DNA of 64,000 nucleotides. Origin: Dryocosmus kuriphilus (taxonomy: Eukaryota > Arthropoda > Insecta > Hymenoptera > Cynipidae). Below, piece by piece: positions 1 to 10,080 of the stretch (position 1 is the first letter of the stretch; each line of letters opens with the position of its first letter). The notes under the pieces were generated by a model. That model was given only the letters and a program-made list of their open reading frames with translations. It was not told the DNA's origin and made no database searches. The stretch lies in assembly GCA_038277395.1 (NCBI GenBank), contig CM076195.1:152635594-152699593 (forward strand), in the 5' to 3' direction. A program made the translations under genes and the position numbers.

Positions 1-471
1 AGTGTATCTGTATTCTTAGTATCGCTTATCGTAATAAGGACTTAATGCAATCTTTGATTGTTTAATGGTTTCAACATTGTGTAATCTTGATCTGATTACA
101 TATTATGTTCCGCTTTGAATGCTTGAATTTCCCAGACATTCCGTATAATCGTCGAATGTAATTGTTTTCTTTACAACGCCTGCTTTTACACCTTTTGCTT
201 TTTTAACAAAACCTTTACCTCTCTTCTGGATACTGTAAATTCTGCTCCGCAAACCAACAAATTCTCTAATAATTTGGCCGCAGTACTCACCTTTCATTAA
301 GCCTAAAACTTTCTTGTTGGCTTGTAGCACTCCGAAAACATTGTATGGAGGGTGGTCGGAGGTGTTGAATTTTCGAACGTCGGTTTTCGTGTCTGCGTAT
401 ATGTCGTCACATTTTACTTCATATATAAGACTGTCCGTGTAAGTGTATAAGAGTTTGCATTAATTAGCGTA

Positions 472-1379
472 CGAGGGCCTACCCAAAAGAAACCGAACTG
501 ATGTTGTGGGGAGCGGAGTTGTTGTAGTACCGGGTTTTTGCCGGTAGGTGCGTGTAGAGGCACTTTTCACCAGTTAGTATGCCAACTGCTATCACTGTGT
601 AAGGTTGCATTTGGTGTGTGTAATTTTTTTTTGTGACTGTTGCTTTGCGCGCTCGTCGCTTTTTGTGATGGTTGATTTTCGTGATCAGCGTGCCAACGTG
701 AGGTTTTGCTTCCTGCTCGGGAAAACGGGCACAGAAACTCTTCAAATGTTAAAAACGGCCTACAAGGATGATGCTATGGGAAAAACTCAAGTGTTCGAGT
801 GGTTTTCTCGTTTTAAAAGTGGGGAAATGTCAATTGACGATCAACCTCGCTCTGGACGTCCTTCGACGGCCCGAACCGACGAAAATGTCGAAAAAATTCG
901 TGAAATCATCCTGGAAGATCGACGAAGGACCATCGAAGAAGTTGTGCAACAGTTTACGACGGAAAAGGCCTGATTTGTGGCAGTCGGGGGACTGGGTTTT
1001 CCACCACGACAACGCCCCTGCTCACACAGCTCTTTCTGTGCGCCGATTTTTGACCAAAAATAGCATGGCCACTGTTCCTCACCCACCCTATTCACCCGAT
1101 TTAGCCCCCTGTGACTTTTTTTTATTCCCCCGAATGAAAAGGGACATGAAAGGAAAGCGTTTTGCGGACGTAGCTGAAGTGAAGGAAAAAACGACGGAGG
1201 CGCTGTCAAGCATCACAAAAGAGGAATTTAAAAAATGTTTCGAACAATGGAATAAAAGATTAGATAAGTGTATTGTCTCCAATGGAGAGTACTTTGAAGG
1301 AGATTAAATGTTTTTTGTAGAAAAATCAAAATAATAACTTTGTACAAAAGTAGTTCGGTTTCTTTTGGGTAGGTCCTCG
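472..1379 (+). mobile_element. mariner element, internally deleted, flanked by TA
   Basis: Inverted ends of about 27 bp are visible: CGAGGGCCTACCCAAAAGAA at the left and its complement, with few mismatches, ending at 1379. TA dinucleotides lie at 470-471 and 1380-1381, the normal mariner target duplication. The 908-bp length is short of the usual 1.25-1.3 kb, in keeping with the internal deletion in the transposase. It interrupts the Polinton polymerase just upstream of motif C, so it is younger than that element. Confidence 0.93.
668..1307 (+). pseudogene. mariner transposase, internal deletion
   Basis: The frame from ATG 668 gives the N-terminal helix-turn-helix part (MVDFRDQRANVRFCFLLGKT..., with SGRPSTARTDENV) and stops at about 973. 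A different frame continues from about 972 with WQSGDWVFHHDNAPAHTAL and YSPDLAPCDFFLFP to the stop at 1305-1307. The second and third catalytic aspartates are present with 34 residues between them (D34D, mariner class). The stretch that should carry the first catalytic aspartate is missing, and the join at about 965-975 changes frame. The protein cannot be active. Insertion was probably mobilised by a complete copy elsewhere or happened before the deletion. Confidence 0.9.
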
Positions 1380-2648
1380 TATATTTTGAGCATGCAGTCA
1401 TAATGAAAGTCGTGAATGAGAATCTTGAAAACATTCATCACCATAAGCCCTACATAGACCAGCTTGTTGTGCAAAACTTCAGTTCTCCTCAATCTGATTC
1501 CAAAGATATTTTCACTGAAGATTGCTCGACTGTGAAAGTTTGGTCTAGCTATGAGGGCTTCTGCTCCATACCTACCCCCCACTTTGTCACGAGATTTACA
1601 TTGAAAAATTTATGTACGTTCTTCAATGCCTTCCCATAAACTGCATTATTCATCCATTTAAGTAAATTCTTCTCAAATTCATTTTTAGCGTTATTTCTCA
1701 GAGTGGTGTTTAGATCAACGTAACATTTGAGCCATGTTACTTTGTTAAATTTTAAAACTCTGAGAATTTTGACACGTTTAAGAACATGAGCTAGAGCATG
1801 TTTGAGACCACGATAATAAAGGATGTACATTCGTTTTGATAGGAAGGTTGTTAGTAGCTTATCCTGGCTAGATCCTGGTGGTGGTGGCTTCAAGTACTCT
1901 GAACGCAGCGCTAGGTCATTGTGTCTGTCACAGAGTTAAGGTAGATAATCAAAATCTGCTTCTAGTATGTAACCAAAGGGTGAATGGTCAGGAATGATAA
2001 AAGCAAAATTTTCCAAATTAGCAACCTACTCGAAACCACCATTAGGGAGACGTTGTTCCATCGCCCAAACGTATAAGTTATTTGCATCCACTTCATTCAA
2101 TATAGATGATCTGCACATCTTTGTTGAAAGCTGGCATATATTTGTAGTTGGTATTAGCATATAGGTTGGAGCATTGGCTCACTCCACCCTTTTTGCCTTG
2201 CACAACCATCAGCAGCATATTAACGTCCGTGAGGAGTTCCAATCTTTCTGTTGTATATTTGAGCATGGTGCCCCATGTCAAGCCAGGAGTGGTGTAGTAG
2301 TGTGCTGGATCTAGTTCGTTAGCTTGGAGGCACTATTTTCGGTAAATTTGAAAGATATCATCCAACAGCAGCACATCAGTTCTCATGTAAAGCTTGTATC
2401 CTTGTCAATTTTCGTGTAATATGTAAGAAGCACAACGTTGACTTTTAAAGCCTTTGTTTCCCGTAAAACCTTAACCACTTGCGTAATAAAGAGTCTTTCA
2501 GCATCATTCAGGAAGGCAAGAACATCTTTTTGAGCTAGGTTGGCAACAACAAACGTTTCTATGCAACTATTAAATGCTGTTCAACGTAAATCCACGCTGC
2601 ACGATTACTAATTTCATCAGAGTTTCGTTGTTTCTGCATTAAATCTCC

Positions 2649-2870
2649 TCATCCTCCTCCCCCATTCTTTTCCAGTACATCAAAACGAACCTTGAGGCAT
2701 TCTATTTTATAAATTATATTCAAGCGCTTCTGTTTTTTACTTAAAGACAGTGCTGGTTTGCATCCATAGGGTTCCCTTCTCACTGTCTTTAGGCACAGCA
2801 AGCACTCATCTTTCCACTTGACCACTTTATCTAGAGGTATGTAACCAGAGGATGACACTAGGGTCAGCAC
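2649..2870 (-). other. unrecognised open frame upstream of the Polinton polymerase
   Basis: A 73-codon minus-strand frame (MLTLVSSSGYIPLDKVVKWK... ending ECLKVRFDVLEKNGGGG). It is basic, has a helical-looking C-terminal half and lies directly upstream of the polymerase remnant in the same orientation. It may be the end of another Polinton gene or the polymerase's own N-terminal part. I do not recognise a domain, and chance is not excluded. Confidence 0.3.
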
Positions 2871-2879
2871 ATCCTCAAT

Positions 2880-3150
2880 AGTGAGAATAAGTTGTACACA
2901 CTCGTCGAGTATAATTGTTTTTCATCAGATACCAAAGTCACCTATAAAAATCAATTATTAAGTCATGAATAGTCAGTAGCCGCATCACTAATAAAGTCTT
3001 AAACTGCACTGAGTGTCTTTAATATTTTTGCTTCTTACTTTCAATGCGAATCACTTAATAGGAAACACTGAACTGATTGCGGTCCGGTCCACTCCCGTTT
3101 TCATAGCCCAACCCAACTGCCTAGAAGATTGTAGAAAGATGCTCAACCGA
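2880..3150. other. no gene seen; boundary of Polinton remnant
   Basis: AT-rich sequence without convincing coding potential between the Polinton remnant and the 118-bp repeats. Confidence 0.4.
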
Positions 3151-3154
3151 AAGT

Positions 3155-3510
3155 TTAAAGAACTCGTTGAACTATGCGTACGCATGTTGAAACCTGTCAA
3201 TAAACCGGGAATAACCGATACAATCTACGTGGACCTTTCTAGAAAATTTTGACAGGAACAATTCCAGGAGTTTTGGGAACTCGTTGAACAATGCTTATGC
3301 GTGTTGAAACCTAACGAGAACTCGGGAATCCCCTATACAATCTACGTGGATGTTTCTAGAAACTTCTGGAAGTAATTCTTCGGGAGGTTTCGAGAGCTCG
3401 TTAATCTATGCGTATGCGTGTTGAAACCTGGCGAGAATTCGAGAATCCCCGATAAAATCTACCTGGAAGCTTCTAGAAAGGTTTCTTTATAGAAACTTTC
3501 TGCGCAGTGC
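3155..3510 (+). repeat. three copies of a 118-bp repeat, also dispersed at 9.9 kb
   Basis: Three successive diverged units share GAACTCGTTGAACTATGCGT, a GTTGAAACCT block, and ATCTACGTGGA...TTTCTAGAAA, starting near 3161, 3277 and 3396. A related unit lies at 9908-10060, and part of one near 11090. Every unit ends in TTCTAGAA. Stop codons interrupt all frames, so it is not coding. Confidence 0.75.
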
Positions 3511-4930
3511 TTTTTAGTCCTCAATAGGGTACCTATATGAGAAATTGGTATAACAATTTTCTAATAGCGCTATTCATTGTTGGTAATAATTGATCGACTA
3601 ATGGCATGGACATTAACCATTATCACATGTTCATAATATACAGTTCTTTTAATAAGTTAAATTCAGTTTGATTTTTAAACATCATGGGTACTTGTTTATG
3701 ATATATAATTCATCTTAATTTCTTTTAACCGAACTCAGTTTGGTTATTATAAAAGAAAAAATGTAAAAAATTCATTTTAGTTTTAGAGCTTGCTATAACT
3801 GGTGGCTAGGCTTGTAATCACTGAATGCAAATTTTGAATATTTTATTTAACTACAACATCCTCCTCCTCCTCGGTAAATATAAACAAGTTTTGAGAAAAC
3901 TCATACATCTAGATTGGACAAGAGAATTATTTATATTAAAATCAAATAAGAAATATTGAATCATTTACTTAGAAGCACTTTCAAAATTCAAACGTTTGGA
4001 TATTTATCTGTCGGAAGAAAGTAATACATCTGTGAAATGAACCGTTTGTAAATAGGTTAGGATTTGATGTTTCTCATAATAGTTGGATAAATAATTAAGA
4101 TTTGTAAAATATGTTCACTCTTCGATTATAATTGACAGGCCATGGTGTTTTGTGTCCATGCCAAAACGAAAGTCAGTCTCTGATGAGTGATTACACTCGC
4201 ACCCAACATACTGCTTTCGCAGCCAGTAAGTTACCTTGCACGCCGGGTCCAGACAAGGCTTGAGGCTTACCATTGAGGGGATGGCATTCACCACGCTCCC
4301 GCACCATGCTGCCCCACCACGTGCCAACAGCACTGGCGGAGCCTTTAAGAAGAGACGCACACCGAGAAGTCGACAGATTGGAGATCATTGCCTCGACCGT
4401 GTTTGTCGATGACGATTTACTCGATCGATTTGACGAAAATTGAGATTGTCGAGATTGCCAAGAGAGATCGATTCTGCCTGGAATGACCAGACCTTTACCA
4501 TATCTCGCTCTGCTTCTCAGTCGACGAAGTTGACTGACTCGTCAAGAGCATTCTCGATAGATTATTCAGCTTCTGTCAAGCGTATTGAATCTATCATCGA
4601 TTGATGAATAGTATTGTTATTTAAATACGTCTGACAAATCAGTGTTAAAATTAAGATAAAAAATTTAAATTCCGTGTTGCTATAAGATAGAAAATTGTAA
4701 AAGCACTCGAGAATATCAGTCCTTTTTGGGTTCGTTGCACGGACACCTTAGGGGTAAGGCAAAGTTCGAGTTGCTTCGTAGGCGTTGGTATACTTCGCGT
4801 GCTCGCAAGCCCTGCCATCGTTAATAAAACTAAAAATCGATCTGAATTAATTTGCATGTACTCTTTGTAGGAAGATTCTGCAAGTGAGGGTTTTAAAACG
4901 ACGAAGAAAAATCTCATTGCAATTCTACGC
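3510..4930. other. no gene seen
   Basis: The part to about 4110 is AT-rich spacer. From 4130 to 4560 the GC content rises and short minus-strand frames occur (4115-4388), but they show no domain and no splice structure. The last 300 bases before 4930 may belong to the 5' untranslated region of the following LINE. Confidence 0.4.
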
Positions 4931-4984
4931 TAAAGCCAGGAAGGTGGTTCGGAGGCATTATGCCTCTGGAGCACGAGGCAAAAG

Positions 4985-6266
4985 ATGGACGACGACGGCT
5001 TCACCATAGCGTGATCAAGGAAGCGACGACGCCAATCCGCTACTTCCATAGATAGAAGCAGTAAGACGTCAAGGACGTCGATTATAAGCATGTCCCCTTC
5101 ATAGAAGCCCGATTCATTTAGACAGAATAGACCATTGGGTTCAAGCGCGCCAAGACCCCCCAAGTAAAATCAGGGCTGGGCAAAATTCTTCCCATAAATG
5201 TGCTAGTGGACGAGGCCAATCATTCCTACACCATCCTGCATAAACTCTTGAAAAAATCGACCCAATTTAAGCCCATAGTCTATAACGTGGGCTCTAACAT
5301 CTACTCTGTTCGCATTTCCTACTTAGAGGATTACCGGACAGTCATTTCTAACTTAGAAAAGGAAGGATTCGACTACTACTTGCACAAGACCATAGAATGA
5401 CCCCCGGTTAAAATCGTCATTTGAAATATCCCGATTTCTCTCGCTGAAGATTCAGTACTTGCTGAACTACAGTAAGAAGGATATAGAGTCACTACTATCA
5501 GTTGGATTAGAAACCGACAATCTAGAAAAGCCCCGCCTATGATTCTTCTTACGGTCCCAAATTCGCCACAGTAAACCTGGAGTCCCTAGCTTTTATAAAA
5601 ATAAAAGCAGAGCCCTATGTTAAACCAAAGGAAACCTCTCACTGTTTCAACTGCCAGAGGTTCCATCATGTTTCCGACATGTTCCACGCAACCCCACGTT
5701 GCGTCGAATGCGGAGGCTCGCACCGTAGCTCAAGCTGCGGAAAAGACCCGCAAGCTCCGGCCACTTGCGCCAATTGCTCAGAAGATGATCCTGCCAACTA
5801 TCGAGGCTGTTATGCGTTTGAAAAAGCCTCCAGAAATCCAAATTCCAGTCACAATCATAACAAATATAAATTAATAACTTCTGATGTCAGAAAAGTAAAC
5901 AATGTAGTAACTCAAAATAAAGAGCCAACTCCACAGACTACTCCGATGCAAAGTTTTCCGCAAAAGCAGACACCCCCTGTTTCACCCTCCCCCCCTCCAC
6001 CGCAAAATGTACCGCTTTTCAGCACAACTGTAGTGTCTATGACACAATCTAAGCCAAGCGCGATCAATTCTAAACCTAGGCAGTCAACTAAAGAACTGCA
6101 AAACAATACACAAGTTAAGACATTAAACGCTGTGTTGAAAACAACTCCACAGACTAGAGTCACTCCAGTAGCCGCGCGTACTCAAACTGCTCGATCCCAA
6201 ATAATAAAAATCAACTTAATAAGCCTTTTAAATCGCGTCACGACCTTGACCACCGATATAATGTAG
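4985..6266 (+). pseudogene. LINE ORF1, gag-like nucleocapsid protein with zinc knuckles
   Basis: The frame starts at ATG 4985 (MDDDGFTIA then a stop) with a basic N-terminus. It continues as NVLVDEANHSYTILHKLLKK at about 5200, a PRE_C2HC-like fold (KIVI...IPISLAEDSVLAELQ) around 5400-5490, then cysteine knuckles: CFNC in one frame at about 5645, then CVECGGSHRSSSC and CANCSEDDPANYRGC after 5700. A proline/threonine/glutamine-rich tail runs to 6266. Such proteins bind the LINE RNA and form the ribonucleoprotein particle. Several in-frame stops and at least one frameshift near 5580-5690 make it a pseudogene. In the first knuckle a cysteine position appears replaced in the FHATPRC stretch. Confidence 0.82.
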
Positions 6267-6342
6267 GGAAAAATAAATCTAACCGAAGCAATAAATTCAA
6301 CCGCCGAGATTATAAATAATATATTAACACTCGCTATCGAAA

Positions 6343-7712
6343 GTGGCCACATCCAATAATAACGCACTAAAAATTATTTTTTGGAATGCACATGGTTTCT
6401 ATAAAAAAAGACATGAGCTAGCTACTTATCTCTATCAAAATAGTGTAAACATATGCCGGTTCAGCGAAACTTTACTCCGCGAAACCCTACGAGTCAATCT
6501 TATACGTGGCAATAAACTTTACAGAGCAACACTAATAGGGAAACCGACATTTTAATTCAAGAAAATATTGAACATCACGAACTAATAATACCCGAACTAG
6601 AAACTCTCGAAGCTACTGCTATTCAAATAAAAATACATGGAGATCCGTACACTATCGTCTCGCTATACCAAACTTGCTCTAAAGCATTTACAAAAAATGA
6701 TTACAGTGAAATCCTTAAGCTTGCACCCTCGGCTATTGCTGCAAGTGACTTCAACGCGACACGTCTAGCTTGGAATAGCAGAACAACTAACAAGACCGGA
6801 AAGCAATTATGTCAATTCATAACGGACAAAAATCTGTCCGCCTCCGCATCAGATTCACACACCTTTTTTCCCCATAATACTAAATATAAATCGGACCTCA
6901 TTGACTTCGCAATAACTAAAAATAATTACTTCAATCATGACACTACCATTATAAACGAACTAGGCTCAGATCATCGAACATTTTTACTTAGCCTCCATAC
7001 TAAATGTGAAAAATCTCCGGTTGCACCTCGCTATAATTTTGCCAAAACAAACTGGCAGACTTTCACTTCGACCCTGGAATCCCAACTACATTGAGAACCC
7101 ACATTAATAAATACTACTCAAATAGATCAAGATGTAGAAAACCTCACTCTTAATATAAAAACTGCTATTCAAACTTCAGTCCCTCAGACTACATTTAATG
7201 AATACGATCAGCCCCTCAGCCCTGAGATTCAAGACCTCATCAACACTCGTAACAAGCTTCGTAACAAACATCAAAAAACTGAAAACCCCATTCTAAGAAA
7301 TACGATTTACCATCTTCGAAAATCCATTGCTGTAAAAACTATTGAACACAGGTGCAATAATTGGAACAAGCATATTCAGGACACTAAAGGAAAAGCTCTC
7401 GGGGTTGTCTCGCTCCTACATCCTAGTGTCAATCGACACTCAAATCTAAAACCTGACCATGCGATCATAATCTACAAAATGTTCATACGACCTATCCTAA
7501 CCTACGCTTATACAATCTGGGGTGGTGCATCAAAAAGTAATATTAATCAGATCCAGATAATTCAAAACAAATTTCTCAGACGCATCATCAAGGCACCCAG
7601 ATATACAAAAAGCTCAGTTTTACATAAAGAATTTCAGCTACCTTATATTTCAAATTATATTAAAGAAACCGCTACTAAATTCTATGATTCTGTATCACTT
7701 TCGCCCTTTTAA
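6343..7712 (+). pseudogene. LINE ORF2: apurinic-type endonuclease and C-terminal tail, RT domain deleted
   Basis: The start reads ALKIIFWNAHGFYKKRHEL, the usual opening of a LINE endonuclease. After a frameshift near 6530-6555 the frame holds AASDFNATRLAWNS (family G/A-SDFNA..H.AWN), SDLIDFAITK and LGSDHRTFLLSL, the three hallmark endonuclease motifs. A TGA stop lies at about 7093. Around 7391-7440 the expected reverse transcriptase (several hundred residues, with YxDD) is missing, and the frame goes on with YKMFIRPILTYAYTIWGGA, which normally follows the RT. It ends at 7710-7712. The deletion keeps the same frame on both sides, so an in-frame internal loss is likely. Confidence 0.85.
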
Positions 7713-7810
7713 CATACTTATACCTTAGGGATATATAACTATGACCTACGTTGCAAGCATGCGATGCCAAAAGAATTTTTCATGAAATAAGTCACCCAGA
7801 CTGGGGGTGT

Positions 7811-7851
7811 GGGGTCGACGCAGTACCGAGACATGCCTCGATGCTGCGTCG
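7811..7851 (+). repeat. perfect-armed hairpin in the LINE 3' region
   Basis: GTCGACGCAG and CTGCGTCGAC form a 10-bp inverted pair about 20 bases apart, with an inner GAG/CTC pairing. It lies about 100 bases after the LINE ORF2 stop and could be the 3' recognition structure of the element or a separate palindrome. Confidence 0.5.
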
Positions 7852-7859
7852 ACCTGCCA

Positions 7860-8330
7860 CCCTAGACCTGGCTGCAATTTTCACTTTCGAACTCAGTAAA
7901 CCCTCTCCTTTCTTTTTCTTTACTTCTACAACGTAAAATAATATCTTAGATTATAACGTCATTTCTACTCTCTGCCATGCCAAATTTCTCTCAGATTGTG
8001 CAATAATGCCCGAACGAGTACTGCACAACAATTCCTTCCAATTAGCATCATTCTTCGGGGAGGTCAACCACCGCTGGTGCGCGGGTGACACATCTTCACC
8101 ATGCCCACCGCCCACCGGCGTGCATTGGATTCTCACAGGCAGGGGCGATGGCTGGGCACCCCCATCCCCACCCTTTTTTTGAGAAGTCGACAGTTGAGTC
8201 GGGTGCAACTCACCCAGTAGGTCGGTGGCTCACACCCGGTAAAACGCATGCCTTCTCCCTATCGATAGATGCCCCTATGGTAGGCAGAGGGTCGAGGAAT
8301 TCGCAAGGAGTGGGTCCTACTACACTTGCC
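7860..8330. other. no gene seen; GC-rising lead-in to the satellite
   Basis: Pyrimidine-rich stretch, then mixed sequence with short open frames on both strands that overlap each other and carry no recognisable domain. Confidence 0.35.
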
Positions 8331-8990
8331 CTTCCCCAGGACCGACCTGACAGTCCGACGTTCCAGAGGTGTACGGTTCTCGTAGTCGATGGGCGCCCCC
8401 ATGGCCATGCAAACCCTGTGCGCTCGGGAATCGATGGCTGTCCCCATGTTTCCCCTCCGCCAACAACGGTCGACATGACCGACGTATCGCAGGTGTACGG
8501 TTCTCTTGGTCGACGGGTGCCCTAATGGCCACGCGAACCTAGTGCGTTCGGGAATCGATTTGTGCCCCCATGGTTCCCCCCTGCCACCAACGGTCGACTT
8601 GACCGACCTATCGTATGTGTACGGTTCTTTTGGTGGATGGGTGCCCCCATGGCCACGCGAACCTAGTGCGTTGGGGAAGCGATGGGTGCCGCCATGGTTC
8701 CCCTTCGCCACCGACGATCGACCTAACCGACGTATCGCAGGTGTACGGTTCTCGTGGTCAATGGTTGCCCCCATGGCCACGCGAACCTAGAGTGTTCGGG
8801 AATCGATGGGCGCTCCCATGGCTCCCCTCCGCCACCGACGTCTGGCCTGACCGATGAATCGAAGTTGTCTGTTTCTCGTGATGGATGGATTCCCCCATGG
8901 CCACGCGAACCTAGAGCGTTCGGGAATCGATGGTGACACCATGGTTCACCTTCGCGACCGACAGTCGACCTGACCGACATCAACGAACTA
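8330..8990 (+). repeat. GC-rich tandem repeat, period 123-124 bp, about 5 copies
   Basis: Units carry GTGTACGGTTCTCGTGGTC, CCATGGCCACGCGAACCTAG, TTCGGGAATCGATGG and a GACCTGACCGACGTATCG block. The GTGTACGG landmark falls near 8369, 8493, 8617 and 8741, with a diverged one near 8864. Open frames on both strands through this stretch simply reflect the repeat and its lack of AT-rich stops. It is much more GC-rich than the surroundings. Confidence 0.9.
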
Positions 8991-9240
8991 GCCAATAAAC
9001 CTATCGGACCGAGGGAGAAGCCGCCGATTCACGCTTTGCCATCCTGGGGTTAGCTACGCCCTCTTCGCCCTCGCACCGAGCCGAATGACCCCCTGGCTAG
9101 GCTGAAGCTTCCGCTAGACATCGAGGATGGAGCAGGGAAGGAGGTGGCCGCTACATAGCGCCCGAATAGGGACCACTGGAAAACCGACCGTTACAAGACA
9201 GTAAAAATTACGGCGGGCTGCTGAGATATAGGTTTCAGGG
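8990..9240. other. GC-rich spacer without a gene
   Basis: Unique-looking GC-rich sequence between the 123-bp repeats and the 57-bp repeats; no open frame worth naming. Confidence 0.35.
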
Positions 9241-9244
9241 GTAG

Positions 9245-9595
9245 GGCTTTGATCCAAGGTAAAAGTCTGTAAAAACACAATTCGGCGGAAGGGTTCTGTT
9301 CCAGGCTAAATGTCTGCAAAATTAATGAGTAATCGAAAATCGATGATGGTTCCTGTCCATGCTGAACGTCTGTAAAATTAATCAGTAACCGGCAGGCGAT
9401 GGTCGTTCATGTTCGTGCTAAATATCTGTAAAAACAGTCATTTACCAACAGGCAATGACGGTTCGTGTACACGCTAATATACGTGCTAAATGTCTGTAAA
9501 ATTAGTCAGTGACCGACTGGTGATGATCGTCAATGTCCGTGCTAAGTGTCTGTAAAATCAGTCATTTACCACCAGGCGATGATGATTTAAGGTGT
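9245..9595 (+). repeat. 57-bp tandem repeat, forward arm of a foldback-like cluster
   Basis: About six units of 56-68 bp with the core GTGCTAAATGTCTGTAAAAT followed by TCAGTNACC, CAGGCGATGATGG and TTCGTGTC. Starts lie near 9254, 9302, 9359, 9416, 9484 and 9540. Confidence 0.85.
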
Positions 9596-9614
9596 TTTAG
9601 GTAATACATTTGTC

Positions 9615-9860
9615 AGTAGTTATTGACTAATTTAACAGACATTCAGCATAAAACAGAACCCTTCTACCTAACTGTGGTTTTACAATCATTTAGCTTGAAA
9701 CAGAACTCTGCCATTGAAGCCTGTAGCTCTGCAACTCGCCGTACTTAGTTATTGACTGAATTTCATTTTAGGACGGGCACTAACCATCATCACCTGTCGG
9801 TTACTGATTAATTTTACAGACACGCATTTAGCACGGACACGAACCATCGATTAATGACTG
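9615..9860 (-). repeat. 57-bp repeat units in reverse orientation
   Basis: The same unit appears reverse-complemented: ACTAATTTAACAGACATTCAG near 9627, and ATTTTACAGACACGCATTTA with GCACGGACACGAACCATCG near 9812-9850. Together with the forward arm this gives an inverted repeat that could fold back. Confidence 0.75.
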
Positions 9861-9894
9861 TTTTTAGCTTCGTCAAATTCCTACAGAAGCTCTT

Positions 9895-10080
9895 AGCAAT
9901 GAAGCATCAAGAACTCGTTGAACTATACGTATGCGTGTTGAAACGTGTAGATGCATGTTGGCACCTGTCACGAAGTCGCGAATCGCCGATACAATCTACC
10001 TGGAAGCTTCTAGAAAAGTTCTCTATGGAAACTTCCTGCGCAGTACTTTCGGGTCTTCAGTACGTACCCTGATGTCAAAT
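9895..10080 (+). repeat. dispersed copy of the 118-bp repeat
   Basis: GAACTCGTTGAACTATACGT, GTGTTGAAAC, CGATACAATCTACCTGGAAG and CTTCTAGAAAAG match the units at 3.16-3.5 kb, and the tail matches the 3480-3530 stretch (GAAACTT-CTGCGCAGT). Confidence 0.75.

Larger units (their letters stand above)
103..2640 (-). pseudogene. Polinton (Maverick) protein-primed DNA polymerase B, decayed and split by a mariner
   Basis: Conceptual pieces on the minus strand match the family-B polymerase that replicates Polintons. Read from high to low coordinates: an N-terminal-like stretch (about 2640-2410), a segment with PAHYYTTPGLTWG (about 2270-2310), motif A DANNLYVWAM near 2050-2095, motif B around NNAVYGKAL in 1549-1893, a stretch ending HDFHYDCM near 1400-1450, then after the mariner the motif C region near 430-453 and the C-terminus ending GLMKGEY...KKAKGVK. 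The reading frame has several stops and frameshifts, for example between the IIYIE stretch and motif A, and the exonuclease part looks deleted. Motif C reads YTYTDS where the family has YxDTDS, so a catalytic aspartate is lost. Family assignment rests on several ordered motifs and is strong; exact ends are not known. Confidence 0.85.
4930..7760 (+). mobile_element. jockey-type non-LTR retrotransposon lacking its RT core
   Basis: Two-ORF LINE: ORF1 (gag-like, zinc knuckles) from about 4985 to 6266 and ORF2 (endonuclease plus C-terminal tail) from about 6343 to 7712. The order and the closing PYISNYIKETATKFYDSV tail are typical of the jockey group. The reverse transcriptase itself is absent: the endonuclease-linker frame passes at about 7391-7440 straight to the post-RT region. 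Stops and frameshifts occur in both ORFs. The 5' end and the 3' end, just after a 3' hairpin near 7850 or further on, cannot be fixed without an intact copy. Confidence 0.85.

Noticed and set aside
4130..4400. Possible U1 snRNA-like or SINE-like sequence (GAGGCTTACCATTGAGGGG)
   Set aside because: Only one short block resembles U1 (GAGGCTTGGCCATTG); the 5' splice-site-recognition sequence and the rest of the structure could not be placed, and no pol III boxes were convincing.
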